From: Roseovarius sp. ZX-A-9 | GTDB lineage: Bacteria > Pseudomonadota > Alphaproteobacteria > Rhodobacterales > Rhodobacteraceae | Length of the DNA stretch: 50,933 bases | Direction: 5' to 3' | NCBI RefSeq assembly: GCF_028369135.1 | Contig: NZ_JAPWHW010000025.1 | Location: 1-50,933, forward strand | Part shown: piece after piece, positions 9,461-18,063 of the stretch | Layout of the letters: every line of letters starts with the position of its first letter | Numbering within the stretch: position 1 is the first letter of the stretch | Notes under the pieces: model-generated | Seen by the model: the letters and a program-made list of their open reading frames with translations, nothing else | Databases searched by the model: none | Told to the model about the DNA's origin: nothing | Program-made: the position numbers and the translations under genes

Positions 9461-10923
9461 TGCGCATCAGGACCCTTTCCCTGGCGGCGGGCTTACCGCT
9501 GATCCTCGGCGCCTGCGCGACCGCGATCCCGTCCGCCTATACCGAGCCAAAGGCGGGCTTCGCCCTCGTGACGCAAGAGACCGCCGCCACCATCGGCAAG
9601 CGCACCGCCTTTGCCGAGACCCGGGCCGAGAACATCGCACTGGCTCGCGAGGTGCGGGCCATGGTGCAAGGCAAGACGATCTCTGCCGATACGGCGGTGC
9701 AGGTCGCTCTGCTCAACAACAAGGGCCTACAGGCGGCTTATGCCAATGTCGGCATGTCAGCCGCCGAAGCCTGGCAGCAGGCGACGCCGGAAAACCCGGT
9801 CGTGTCCATCGGCGTGCTGGGCATCGGTGCGGCCGAGCTCGGGGCCTACCGCGCAATCGAGGGCATGATCGCGACCAATATTCTCGACGCCCAGACGCGC
9901 AAGCAGCGGGTTGCGCTGGCGGATGTCAATTTTCGCACCGCGCAGTTGCAGGCGGTGAATAACACCCTCGCGCTTGCCAACCAGACCCGGCAGGCCTGGA
10001 TCAACGCGGTTGCCGCGTTTGAGACGGTGAGCCACCTCAGACAGGCCAAGGCGACCTCCGACGCGGGCTCGGAACTGGCGCGCAAGCTGGGCGAAACCGG
10101 CGCGCTGAACAAGGCCGGGCAGGCCCGTGAACAGGCGTTCAATGCCGAACTGGCCGGGCAACTGGCACAGGCCCGGCTGAACGCTGCCCGCGCCAAGGAA
10201 GATCTGACCCGGCTGATGGGGCTCTGGGGAGGTGATGTGGCCTATTACGTGCCCGATGCCCTGCCAGAATTGCCGCGCGCGGTGGGTCGGGTCGATAATG
10301 TCGAGGCCAGAGCACTGCGCAACCGTGTCGATCTACGGGTGGCCAAGCTGGGGCTTGAGGCGCAAGCGGCGGCTTTTGGTCTGACCGAGCAGACCCGACT
10401 GGTCACCGATCTGGAGTTGATCGCGGGGGCCGAGGTCGAGCGCGAAGTCGATGCAGGCAACATCAAAACCGAGACCACGCCGCAGCTGGAGTTGGAATTC
10501 GCGATTCCGATCTACGACACCGGCAAGGCACGGATGCGCAAGGCAGAGCTGGCCTATCTTCAGGCTGCCAATGTGCTGGCCGAAAGGGCGGTCAACCTGC
10601 GCTCGGAGGCGCGCGCAGCCGAGACCGCCTATCTCGGTGCCTACAGGATCGCGCGGCATTATCGCGACGTGCTGGTGCCGCTGCGCCGGACCGTCGAGGA
10701 AGAGGGACTGCTGTCCTATAACGGCATGATCACCAACACCTTCGAGCTGTTGACCGATACCCGCGAGAGGCTTGCCGCCTCGCTGGAGTCGGCAAATGCG
10801 AAACGCGCCTTTTACCTGGCTCAGGCCGATCTGAGCGCCGCCATCTATGGCGGCGGCACCGGCAGGGCGAGTGGCAGCGGGACAGGCGCGACACTTGCCG
10901 CAGGTAGCGGCGCAGGACACTGA
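9460..10923 (+). CDS. TolC-like outer-membrane efflux lipoprotein
   Basis: A 487-residue member of the TolC/OMF family (CusC-like). It has a signal peptide with a lipobox LGAC (about residues 18-21), then two OEP repeats with long Ala/Leu/Gln-rich helices (for example ALLNNKGLQAAYANVGMSAA and ALANQTRQAWINAVAAFETV). The repeats give the heptad-like coiled coils of the periplasmic tunnel. The real start is the ATG at 9460 overlapping the preceding stop, not the TTG three bases upstream. The C terminus is Gly/Ser/Thr-rich and low complexity. No RND pump or adaptor gene is present here, so it would have to partner with proteins encoded elsewhere, or serve copper export in a way particular to this operon. 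Confidence 0.85.
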   Translation: MRIRTLSLAAGLPLILGACATAIPSAYTEPKAGFALVTQETAATIGKRTAFAETRAENIALAREVRAMVQGKTISADTAVQVALLNNKGLQAAYANVGMSAAEAWQQATPENPVVSIGVLGIGAAELGAYRAIEGMIATNILDAQTRKQRVALADVNFRTAQLQAVNNTLALANQTRQAWINAVAAFETVSHLRQAKATSDAGSELARKLGETGALNKAGQAREQAFNAELAGQLAQARLNAARAKEDLTRLMGLWGGDVAYYVPDALPELPRAVGRVDNVEARALRNRVDLRVAKLGLEAQAAAFGLTEQTRLVTDLELIAGAEVEREVDAGNIKTETTPQLELEFAIPIYDTGKARMRKAELAYLQAANVLAERAVNLRSEARAAETAYLGAYRIARHYRDVLVPLRRTVEEEGLLSYNGMITNTFELLTDTRERLAASLESANAKRAFYLAQADLSAAIYGGGTGRASGSGTGATLAAGSGAGH

Positions 10924-10934
10924 AAGGACAGGAC

Positions 10935-12293
10935 ATGCTAAACAGACGTCAACTGATCGGGGCCGGTGCCGCAGGGGCCGCGCTGGTCTCGTCCCAGGCC
11001 TGGGGCAAGACCGCGAATATGGGCCTGCCCGAGGCCGCACAGATGGACACGGCAGCGACGGCGATCACGCCGCGGCCGTCCTCCGGGCCGGATTACACGC
11101 CGGTGGTCACGCTCAATGGCTGGACCCTGCCGCACCGCATGAACAACGGGGTGAAGGAGTTTCACCTCGTGGCCGAACCCGTCGAGCGCGAGTTGGCCGA
11201 TGGGATGATCGCGCATCTCTGGGGCTACAATGGCCAATCCACCGGCCCCACCATAGAAGCGGTCGAAGGCGACCGGGTTCGTATCTACGTCACCAACAGG
11301 CTGCCCGAGCACACCTCGGTGCATTGGCACGGAATGATCCTGCCCTCGGGCATGGATGGGGTCAGCGGGCTCAGCCATCCCGGCATCCCCCCGGGCAAGA
11401 CCTATGTCTACGAGTTCGATCTGATCAAATCCGGCACCTTCATGTATCACCCGCATGCCGACGAAATGGTGCAGATGGCAATGGGGATGATGGGCATGTT
11501 CGTGGTTCATCCAAAGGACCCGGCCTTCATGCCGGTGGACCGCGATTTCCTGATCATGCTGAACGCCTTCGACATCGATCCCGGCACCTATGTGCCGCGC
11601 ATCATGACGATGACAAACTTCAACCTCTGGACGTGGAACAGCCGGATATTTCCTGACATCGATCCGCTGGTCGTGAACAAGGGTGACAAAGTGCGCGTGC
11701 GCGTGGGCAACCTGACGATGACCAATCACCCGATCCACATGCACGGCTACGACTTCAAGGTCACCTGCACCGATGGCGGCTGGGTGCCGGAATCTGCGCA
11801 ATGGCCCGAGGTCAGCATCGACATCCCGGTGGGCGCGATGCGCGCCTACGAGTTCACCGCCGACCATCTGGGCGACTGGGCGATCCATTGCCACAAATCG
11901 CACCACACGATGAATGCGATGGGCCATGACGTGCCGACCTTCATCGGCGTCGACAAGAAGCCGCTGGCCCGCAAGATCCGCGAGTTTCAGCCGGAATACA
12001 TGCCTATGGGCATGGCCGGTATGGCGGATATGGGGCGAATGGAAATGCCGCTGCCCGACAACACGGTGCCGATGATGACCGGCTGGGGGCCGTACGGCCC
12101 GATCGAGATGGGCGGCATGTTCTCGGTTGTGAAGGTGCGCGAGGGGATCGGACCGGACGATTACGCCGATCCCGGCTGGTACGAGAATCCGCCGGGCGAA
12201 CAGGCTTATGAGTGGACCGGCGAACTGCCGGAATTTGCCTCGAATGACAGCCCGAAAACCCTGCTGACCCCAAGACCGACATCGAAGGGCTGA
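10935..12293 (+). CDS. Tat-exported multicopper oxidase
   Basis: A 452-residue multicopper oxidase. The N terminus has a twin-arginine signal (NRRQLIGAGAAGAALV), implying folded export. All four copper-binding motifs are present: HWHG at 130-133, YHPH at 171-174, HPIHMHG at 264-270 and HCHKSHH at 317-323 followed by MNAMGH. Methionine-rich stretches near the C terminus (PMGMAGMADMGRMEMPLP, about residues 356-373) are typical of cuprous oxidases that detoxify Cu(I) in the periplasm. It lies 11 bases after the TolC-like gene and 40 bases before the cupredoxin gene, in one operon. The family call is certain; the physiological substrate is inferred from the Met-rich tail and the neighbours. Confidence 0.93.
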   Translation: MLNRRQLIGAGAAGAALVSSQAWGKTANMGLPEAAQMDTAATAITPRPSSGPDYTPVVTLNGWTLPHRMNNGVKEFHLVAEPVERELADGMIAHLWGYNGQSTGPTIEAVEGDRVRIYVTNRLPEHTSVHWHGMILPSGMDGVSGLSHPGIPPGKTYVYEFDLIKSGTFMYHPHADEMVQMAMGMMGMFVVHPKDPAFMPVDRDFLIMLNAFDIDPGTYVPRIMTMTNFNLWTWNSRIFPDIDPLVVNKGDKVRVRVGNLTMTNHPIHMHGYDFKVTCTDGGWVPESAQWPEVSIDIPVGAMRAYEFTADHLGDWAIHCHKSHHTMNAMGHDVPTFIGVDKKPLARKIREFQPEYMPMGMAGMADMGRMEMPLPDNTVPMMTGWGPYGPIEMGGMFSVVKVREGIGPDDYADPGWYENPPGEQAYEWTGELPEFASNDSPKTLLTPRPTSKG

Positions 12294-12333
12294 CCGGCCC
12301 TTCCTTTCACCCCAACCAGACCAAGAGGAAAAA

Positions 12334-13062
12334 TTGATGAGAAATCTGTTGATCAAGACGGCACTGACCTTTGCGCTCACGGCTCCGGCCTTCGCCTCCG
12401 GTACGCATGAGGGAGGACATGGTGCCGAGATGGCGAAAGACATGATGGAAATGCGGGCCGGCATGATGGGCAACGCGGCGCAAGTCGATCGCACGATCGA
12501 GGTCGTGATGCGCGAGAGCGACGATGGCGAGATGCTGTTCGAGCCCGGATCCTTCGATTTCGCGCGCGGCGAGACCATTCGTTTCAACGTCACCAACAAG
12601 GGGCAGCTGGAGCATGAACTCGTGCTCGACACGGTCGAGGGCAATGCCGAACACAAGGCGATGATGGCCAAGATGGACATGGAGCATGACGATCCCAATT
12701 CGATCCGGCTCGATGCGGGCATGTCGGGCGAGGTGATCTGGACCTTCACCAATGCCGGTCGGTTCGAATTCGCCTGCCTGATCCCCGGGCACTACGAATC
12801 CGGCATGCACGGGACAATCACCGTCGACGCGGAAATGGCACAGGCGGACGAGAACTACGTCGCCGGCAAGATCAAGAAGATCGACGCCAAGGCGGGCAAG
12901 GTGACCATCATTCATGGGCCCTTGGTCAATCTCGACATGCCGGCCATGACCATGGTGTTCCGCGCCGACGAGGCGACGATTGCCAATATGGCCGTAGGGC
13001 AAGAGATCGAGTTCGTTGCCGAACGCGTCAAGGGCAAGCTGACTGTGACGCAAGTGAAGTGA
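12334..13062 (+). CDS. Cupredoxin fused to a CusF-like copper-binding domain
   Basis: A 242-residue periplasmic protein with signal peptide (cleavage near AFAS, residue ~20) and a His/Met-rich linker (HEGGHGAEMAKDMMEMRAGM). The first domain is a plastocyanin/azurin-type cupredoxin with type-1 copper ligands H93 (EHELVL), C147 and H152 (FACLIPGH) and M157. A CusF-like domain covers about 176-242: KIDAKAGKVTIIHGPL followed by MPAMTMVF. CusF binds Cu(I)/Ag(I) with His, two Met and a Trp; here the His (H193) and both Met (M204, M206) are present, but the Trp position is Met. The fusion links an electron-transfer copper site with a Cu(I) chaperone, consistent with handing copper or electrons to the neighbouring oxidase and cytochrome. 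Confidence 0.88.
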   Translation: MMRNLLIKTALTFALTAPAFASGTHEGGHGAEMAKDMMEMRAGMMGNAAQVDRTIEVVMRESDDGEMLFEPGSFDFARGETIRFNVTNKGQLEHELVLDTVEGNAEHKAMMAKMDMEHDDPNSIRLDAGMSGEVIWTFTNAGRFEFACLIPGHYESGMHGTITVDAEMAQADENYVAGKIKKIDAKAGKVTIIHGPLVNLDMPAMTMVFRADEATIANMAVGQEIEFVAERVKGKLTVTQVK

Positions 13063-13159
13063 GAGCCTTGGGGGCGCCGGACCTGTCCGGCTCCCCTTTG
13101 CCACCGGCCGGCAAGCAGGGCAGAGGCCACGCGGCTTTGAGACGAGAGGAGAGAACGAG

Positions 13160-13591
13160 ATGAAATGGAAAATGACAGCGCTCGCGCTGATCGCGGTTGT
13201 GGCGACAGCTTGGTATCTCTTGCAACCCGAGGGTCCGGGCGCTGGCGTGCCGGTAGCGAAACGGCCCGGCGATGTGATGGTCTCAGTCAGACTGCCAGCG
13301 TCCTTCACCGAGCAGGAGCAGACCGGCAAGCGGGCCTTTGATGCGGTTTGCGCCACCTGCCACGGCCAGAACGCGCAAGGCAAGGAGGGCGTCGGCCCGC
13401 CGCTGGTGCACAAGATCTACGAGCCCGACCATCATGGCGACATGGCCTTTGTTCTGGCGGCGCAGAATGGCGTGCGCGCGCATCACTGGAGGTTCGGCAA
13501 CATGCCTCCCGTTGAGGGTGTGACAAAGGCCGATGTGCAGAACATCATTGCCTATGTCCGGGCGTTACAGCGAGAGAACGGCATTAACTGA
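13160..13591 (+). CDS. Membrane-anchored class I cytochrome c
   Basis: A 143-residue monohaem cytochrome c. An N-terminal hydrophobic helix (MTALALIAVVATAWYLL, about 5-21) would anchor it or act as an uncleaved signal. The haem site is CATCH (C64, C67, H68), with M115 in FGNMPP as the likely axial ligand and a C-terminal helix (VQNIIAYVRALQREN). It follows the cupredoxin gene by about 100 bases. It probably accepts electrons from Cu(I) oxidation through the cupredoxin or oxidase; this role is inferred from context. Confidence 0.88.
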   Translation: MKWKMTALALIAVVATAWYLLQPEGPGAGVPVAKRPGDVMVSVRLPASFTEQEQTGKRAFDAVCATCHGQNAQGKEGVGPPLVHKIYEPDHHGDMAFVLAAQNGVRAHHWRFGNMPPVEGVTKADVQNIIAYVRALQRENGIN

Positions 13592-13635
13592 CCGGCGCGT
13601 CGGGCGGAACCGGCCGTTCTCTGGCGCGTATTTAC

Positions 13636-13659
13636 ACCTGTAAGGGACTCCCTTGAGGT
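13636..13659 (+). promoter_or_regulatory. Candidate MerR/CueR-type operator dyad
   Basis: An imperfect inverted repeat, ACCTGTAAGGG (13636-13646), ACT, CCCTTGAGGT (13650-13659), with the ACCT...AGGT outer half-sites usual for MerR-family regulators, and TTTACA just upstream (13631-13636). It lies 22 bases upstream of the DUF305-type reading frame. No MerR/CueR gene is in the window, so the regulator is unidentified. Confidence 0.4.
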
Positions 13660-13681
13660 CACGTAATGACAAGAGGACTTC

Positions 13682-13960
13682 ATGGGCCGTCACAACGAAA
13701 ATCAGGGAAATCACGGCCAGGTGGGCTATGGGCGTTTTGCGGCGATGATTGCCATCTCAACGGTAGTGATGTTCGGGCTGATGTACCTCAGTGCTTAAGC
13801 GCTTGATCATGTCTTGTTCTCGCGGACACGGATGTGGACGGCGCTGCATTGGCGGTGATTATGCTGGTTTTGTCGATGACTGAACTGGCCACATACCTGA
13901 TGAGGAATTCCGAAAGTGATCCTTATCAATCCCCAGCATTTTTTCTCCGTCTTCTTCTGA
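13682..13960 (+). pseudogene. DUF305-type membrane protein remnant
   Basis: The ATG at 13682 opens a 38-codon frame ending YGRFAAMIAISTVVMFGLMYLSA at a TAA (13796-13798). This is the usual N terminus of short DUF305-associated membrane proteins found in metal-resistance clusters: a GRF..MI..S pattern followed by a first transmembrane helix. In the same frame after the stop, ALDHVLFSRTRMWTALHW continues the family sequence, and then stops and frame changes accumulate. So this is a decayed gene, not a 38-residue protein, although the short peptide could still be made. The end coordinate is approximate. Confidence 0.6.
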
Positions 13961-14137
13961 GGATTTAGTAGACGCGCCATGAGCAAAGAAACGGCCCTCT
14001 ATGCCCGATGCGTCGAAATGCCGGTCTGGGCCGAGCTTCTATCTGATTTCAGGTAACCAGCTAAGTGGTCTTAAGCGTCTTGGCGACTCCCTCATGTGGC
14101 GGTATGACGAGCATCCGGCCAGCAAAGGAAACCCGCC

Positions 14138-16459
14138 ATGAGCGTCGTCGCAGATCGTATTGCCCGCAAGATTGCCGCTGACATCAGTGCGCGCCCCGAA
14201 CAGGTCACAGCGACCGTCGCGCTGCTGGATGGCGGTGATACGGTGCCCTTTGTGGCCCGCTACCGAAAAGAGGTCACAGGCGGGCTGGATGATACGCAAC
14301 TGCGCCGGTTGGCGGAGCGGCTGGATTATTTGCGCGACCTGGAAAAGCGGCGGGCGAGCATTTTGGCGGAAATCTCGGGGCAGGGCAAACTGACCGATGC
14401 GTTGGCCGGCGCCATCGCCTCTGCAGACACCAAGGCTGTGCTTGAGGATTTATATCTGCCCTTCAAGCCCAAGCGGCGCACCAAAGCCATGATTGCCCGC
14501 GAAAACGGATTGGAGCCGCTGCTGCGCGCCATCCTTGCTGATCGTGCCGCTGATCCGGAGGTGCTGGCACAGGCCTATCTATCCGATGCGGTCCCGACGG
14601 CAAAGGATGCGCTCTCGGGTGCGCGCGATATCTTGGCAGAGGAATTGGGTGAAAATGCCGCTTTGCTGGGACGCCTTCGTCACGTCATGCAGCAAGAAGC
14701 CCTGATCACGGCCCGGGTCATCAAGGGCAAGGAAGAGGTCGGGGCCAAGTTCTCTGACTATTTTGACCATAGTGAGAAATGGTCCGCGATCCCCGCGCAC
14801 CGGGCCCTTGCCATATTGCGTGCCGCCAAGGAGGAAATCGTTCATATTGATGTCGCCCCGGAGGAAGAGGCGGGTCTGCCGCGTGTCGTTGGCATCATCG
14901 CCGCCGAGATCAGGATACCCGGGCAAGGACCGGGCGATAAATGGTTGCACGAGGCTGCGGCCTGGACATGGAAGATCAAGCTGAGCGGAACCATGTTCAT
15001 GGATCTTCTGACCGATTTACGCCGCCGCGCCCATGCTGCCGCGATCGAGGTTTTTGCCCGTAACCTGAAGGATTTGCTGCTGGCGGCACCTGCCGGTGCG
15101 CGCGTAACGCTTGGGCTTGATCCGGGGATCCGGACCGGCTGCAAGATCGCGGTCGTGGACGAAACCGGCAAGCTGATCGATACCGCGACCATCTATCCTT
15201 TCCAACCCCGCAATGACCTGCGCGGCTCGGAAGAAACGCTGCTGCACCTGATCCGAAAGCACAGCGTCGCCCTGATCGCCATTGGCAACGGCACCGCCAG
15301 CCGCGAGTCGGAAAAGCTGGTCGCAGACGTCATCAAGCGCCTGCCCGCAGGCACTACCCGTCCGACACCCGTCATCGTGTCCGAAGCAGGGGCCTCGGTC
15401 TATTCTGCGTCCGAGCTGGCATCACAAGAGTTTCCCGACATCGATGTCTCCATTCGCGGCGCGATCTCCATCGCCAGGCGATTGCAAGACCCGCTTGCGG
15501 AGCTGGTGAAGATCGAACCTCAGGCGATTGGCGTGGGGCAGTATCAGCATGACGTGGATCAGCGCCAACTGGCGCAATCCCTTGCTGCAGTTGTTGAGGA
15601 TGCCGTGAACTCTGTCGGAGTCGATGTGAACATGGCGTCGGCCCCGTTGCTGTCGCATGTCGCGGGGCTTGGGGCATCTCTGGCGCAGAACATCGTGGCG
15701 CATCGCGATGCCAACGGTGCGTTTGCCACGCGCAAGGCATTGCTGAAGGTCCCGGGCCTTGGCCCGAAGGCGTTTCAGCAATGCGCAGGCTTTCTGCGCA
15801 TAGCGCACGGCGACGAACCGCTCGATGCCTCGTCGGTCCACCCCGAAGCCTATGACTTGGCGCGCAAGATCGTGCAGGCCTGCGGTCGCGATGTCCGCGC
15901 GATCATGGGCGACAGCAGCGCGCTTGCCGGTCTGCGGGCAGAGCAGTTTGTCAATGATAGTTTCGGCCTGCCCACAGTGCGTGACATTCTGGCAGAACTG
16001 GAAAAACCCGGTCGTGACCCGCGCCCGGCGTTCCAAACCGCGACATTTGCCGAAGGAATTGACAGCATCACCGACCTCAAGTCGGGCATGTCGCTGGAAG
16101 GGACTGTGACCAATGTCGCGGCATTTGGCGCATTCGTCGATATTGGAGTGCATCAGGATGGTTTGGTGCATGTCAGTCAGCTTGCAGATCGCTTCGTCAA
16201 GGACCCGCATGAGGTGGTCAAGGCCGGTGATGTCGTCCGGGTCCGCGTGACCGAGGTTGACGTTGCGCGCAAACGTATCGGTCTGACGATGCGCAAGGAA
16301 AGCGTTCAGGAACCCGCACCGCATGCGCGCCCCGCAGCGAAGCGAAAGTCTGGTGCAAAAGCCAATTCGTCTGCCTCTCCCAAACCGACTGCAAACAATC
16401 AGGGCGCATTGGGTTCGGCGCTCGCCGAGGCATTGAAGCGACGGACCGATCCCCATTAA
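14138..16459 (+). CDS. tex: Tex family RNA-binding protein
   Basis: A 773-residue protein, full length for Tex. The N-terminal region (VADRIARKIAADISARP, then FVARYRKEVTGGLDD) is characteristic. A YqgF/RNase H-like domain begins at TLGLDPGIRTGCK (about 327), helix-hairpin-helix motifs occur near HVAGLGASLAQNI and VPGLGPKAFQQCAGFLRI, and an S1 domain (SLEGTVTNVAAFGAFVDIG) lies near 650-715, followed by a basic low-complexity tail. Tex is a conserved cytoplasmic transcription/RNA-associated factor. Start ATG 14138 follows AAAGGAAA. It sits alone between the copper operon and an IS30 scrap. Confidence 0.95.
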   Translation: MSVVADRIARKIAADISARPEQVTATVALLDGGDTVPFVARYRKEVTGGLDDTQLRRLAERLDYLRDLEKRRASILAEISGQGKLTDALAGAIASADTKAVLEDLYLPFKPKRRTKAMIARENGLEPLLRAILADRAADPEVLAQAYLSDAVPTAKDALSGARDILAEELGENAALLGRLRHVMQQEALITARVIKGKEEVGAKFSDYFDHSEKWSAIPAHRALAILRAAKEEIVHIDVAPEEEAGLPRVVGIIAAEIRIPGQGPGDKWLHEAAAWTWKIKLSGTMFMDLLTDLRRRAHAAAIEVFARNLKDLLLAAPAGARVTLGLDPGIRTGCKIAVVDETGKLIDTATIYPFQPRNDLRGSEETLLHLIRKHSVALIAIGNGTASRESEKLVADVIKRLPAGTTRPTPVIVSEAGASVYSASELASQEFPDIDVSIRGAISIARRLQDPLAELVKIEPQAIGVGQYQHDVDQRQLAQSLAAVVEDAVNSVGVDVNMASAPLLSHVAGLGASLAQNIVAHRDANGAFATRKALLKVPGLGPKAFQQCAGFLRIAHGDEPLDASSVHPEAYDLARKIVQACGRDVRAIMGDSSALAGLRAEQFVNDSFGLPTVRDILAELEKPGRDPRPAFQTATFAEGIDSITDLKSGMSLEGTVTNVAAFGAFVDIGVHQDGLVHVSQLADRFVKDPHEVVKAGDVVRVRVTEVDVARKRIGLTMRKESVQEPAPHARPAAKRKSGAKANSSASPKPTANNQGALGSALAEALKRRTDPH

Positions 16460-16543
16460 AAGATGCCCAAGATATCGCGCTATCGACCGCACGTAAGCGG
16501 TGGCCGAATGGCCGTAATCCGAAAGGTCTAAAGCAGCATCAGA

Positions 16544-16700
16544 TCAATCGATGGACGTCTGGTCCGGGCGGTGGTCTCGACAGGTGGACGCAACACATTC
16601 AGAGAACTTCTCCGCTGAGGTTTGATATTGCATGGTCTTGCGGGGGCGTTCGTTCAGCTGCCTCGCAACCTTGCTGTTGTTCAGGTTTGCTGGGGTAAAT
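16544..16700 (-). pseudogene. IS30-family transposase C-terminal scrap
   Basis: The minus strand reads LNNSKVARQLNERPRKT, then QTSAEKFSECVAST, and a TGA at 16546-16544. The LNxRPRKxxxxxxPAExF pattern is the C-terminal end of IS30-family transposases. Only about 50 codons remain and no inverted repeats were found, so it is a remnant left between tex and the DUF4240 gene. Confidence 0.75.
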
Positions 16701-16726
16701 TTGAGCTGCGGAAAATGGGAAACGGT

Positions 16727-17869
16727 TCAAGTGCCAACAAGAGCCGCGATCCTGGGTAAGGCAGATGCAAAGTCTTCTTCAGCAATCTCGGGACCAGCGA
16801 CATCCATCGGGGGCGTCTTGACTGGCTTCATCGCTTTGCACTGCCGCATTTCGTAGGCCACGGGTGCAGCGTCGCGCAATCCATTCATCCCGCTGGCTAT
16901 GCCGCTATGTAGGGTCACGTCAAAATTGTCAGGATCCGCGATGGCACCTTCAAAGACCTCTCTCCCCTGCAAGATCAACCAACCACGAAAGTCTTCAAAG
17001 GCGTCATCTGAACAGCCGCCTTGCAGCAGATAGGCCAAGGCCCAGATGTCCCACCGATAGGCGCGCGCCTCGAGGCTGCGTAGGATCTTTTCAAAGTCGC
17101 GAATTGCTGTCGCCTTGAATGCGGCCAGTCTTTCAGGAAGCGTTTCGATCCGTTCGCCGATTGTCTGATCAGTCAGGCCTTCACCAATCAGTTCCCAAAA
17201 CAGATCTTCATCCATCTTGCGTGGATCGGGTTTACCACTCGGGCGCGGTCTGATTTCGGCGTCAATCGCAGCAATATCAGCGTCGATGCGGGCCAGTTCC
17301 GTTTCGCCAGCACCAGTTTTTTCGGCCATTTCACGATAGTCGGCCATGATGGTCAATAACTCTTGCTTCATCTTTGGGATGCGGCTGATCAGCTTTTCGT
17401 ATGCGCGGCGCTGCTTTTGTTCCGATGCCTGATAATATTTGGCCATCCGGAAGCCCGATTTTCGTTCAGCGATGTACCACCAGAATTCCGCCTTGATGAG
17501 CCCCATATGTGAGCGCCAAATCCGCCGCACTCGCGCGCCCTCGCCCATGGCGTGCAACCGGTCGAACACGGCCAGATGTCCTTCGTCTATCGGGCCAAAA
17601 GAAACTTCACCTGACGGGGTGCAATGTGCTTCGATCTGCTCAAATCGTTTCTCCTCGAAATAGAACTCGAGCAGCCATTGGTACAGATCCTGACAATACA
17701 GTTCGTAGAGCGAGTGACCTTCTTCACGTGCCACGACACCGCGGTCGGCAAGTTCCACCAAAGCGTCAGTGTATCGTTCCCAATCGTCATCGATTGAACG
17801 AAACCGCGGCATAAACCCAGTGATCCGTCCATTTTCGAAGCCCATTGAATCGATTTCACTTTTCCGCAT
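16727..17869 (-). CDS. DUF4240 domain protein
   Basis: A 380-residue cytoplasmic protein. The C-terminal half carries the DUF4240 pattern: DEDLFWELIGEGL (about 220), then LRSLEARAYRWDIWALAYLL, CSDDAFEDFRGWLILQGREV and FEGAIADPDNF (about 313). The N-terminal half is charged and helical (WERYTDALVELADRG, YQWLLEFYFEEKRFEQIEAH) without a domain I can name. A GAGGG site precedes the ATG at 17869. DUF4240 proteins, often called WGR/SMI1-neighbour types, have no established reaction. Neighbours are unrelated, so no function is offered. Confidence 0.7.
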   Translation of the reverse strand: MRKSEIDSMGFENGRITGFMPRFRSIDDDWERYTDALVELADRGVVAREEGHSLYELYCQDLYQWLLEFYFEEKRFEQIEAHCTPSGEVSFGPIDEGHLAVFDRLHAMGEGARVRRIWRSHMGLIKAEFWWYIAERKSGFRMAKYYQASEQKQRRAYEKLISRIPKMKQELLTIMADYREMAEKTGAGETELARIDADIAAIDAEIRPRPSGKPDPRKMDEDLFWELIGEGLTDQTIGERIETLPERLAAFKATAIRDFEKILRSLEARAYRWDIWALAYLLQGGCSDDAFEDFRGWLILQGREVFEGAIADPDNFDVTLHSGIASGMNGLRDAAPVAYEMRQCKAMKPVKTPPMDVAGPEIAEEDFASALPRIAALVGT

Positions 17870-18063
17870 TCTTCGCCCTCAGCCGATCGGCCACCGATGA
17901 TCTTGAATGCAAAGAATGCTTCCTGACCAGTTCCGGGTAAAGGCATAACATTGTCAAGCAATCACCTAAGCAGACGCTGCCGCAGAGCGCAGCACCCCAC
18001 AGTTCGGGTCCGGAGCGGACCTGCGCAGTCGACTGCACCAAGGTTCTCTCTGAGCCGGGAGCG

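Noticed and set aside
10938..12752. A 604-codon open frame on the minus strand across the multicopper oxidase and cupredoxin genes
   Set aside because: Antisense shadow of GC-rich, His/Met-rich genes; the sequence is low complexity and has no domain.
12307..13413. A 368-codon minus-strand frame
   Set aside because: Shadow of the cupredoxin and cytochrome c genes, which have clear copper and haem motifs.
15422..16492. A 356-codon minus-strand frame across the tex 3' half
   Set aside because: tex is unambiguous on the plus strand; the antisense frame is Cys/Arg/His-rich without any family.
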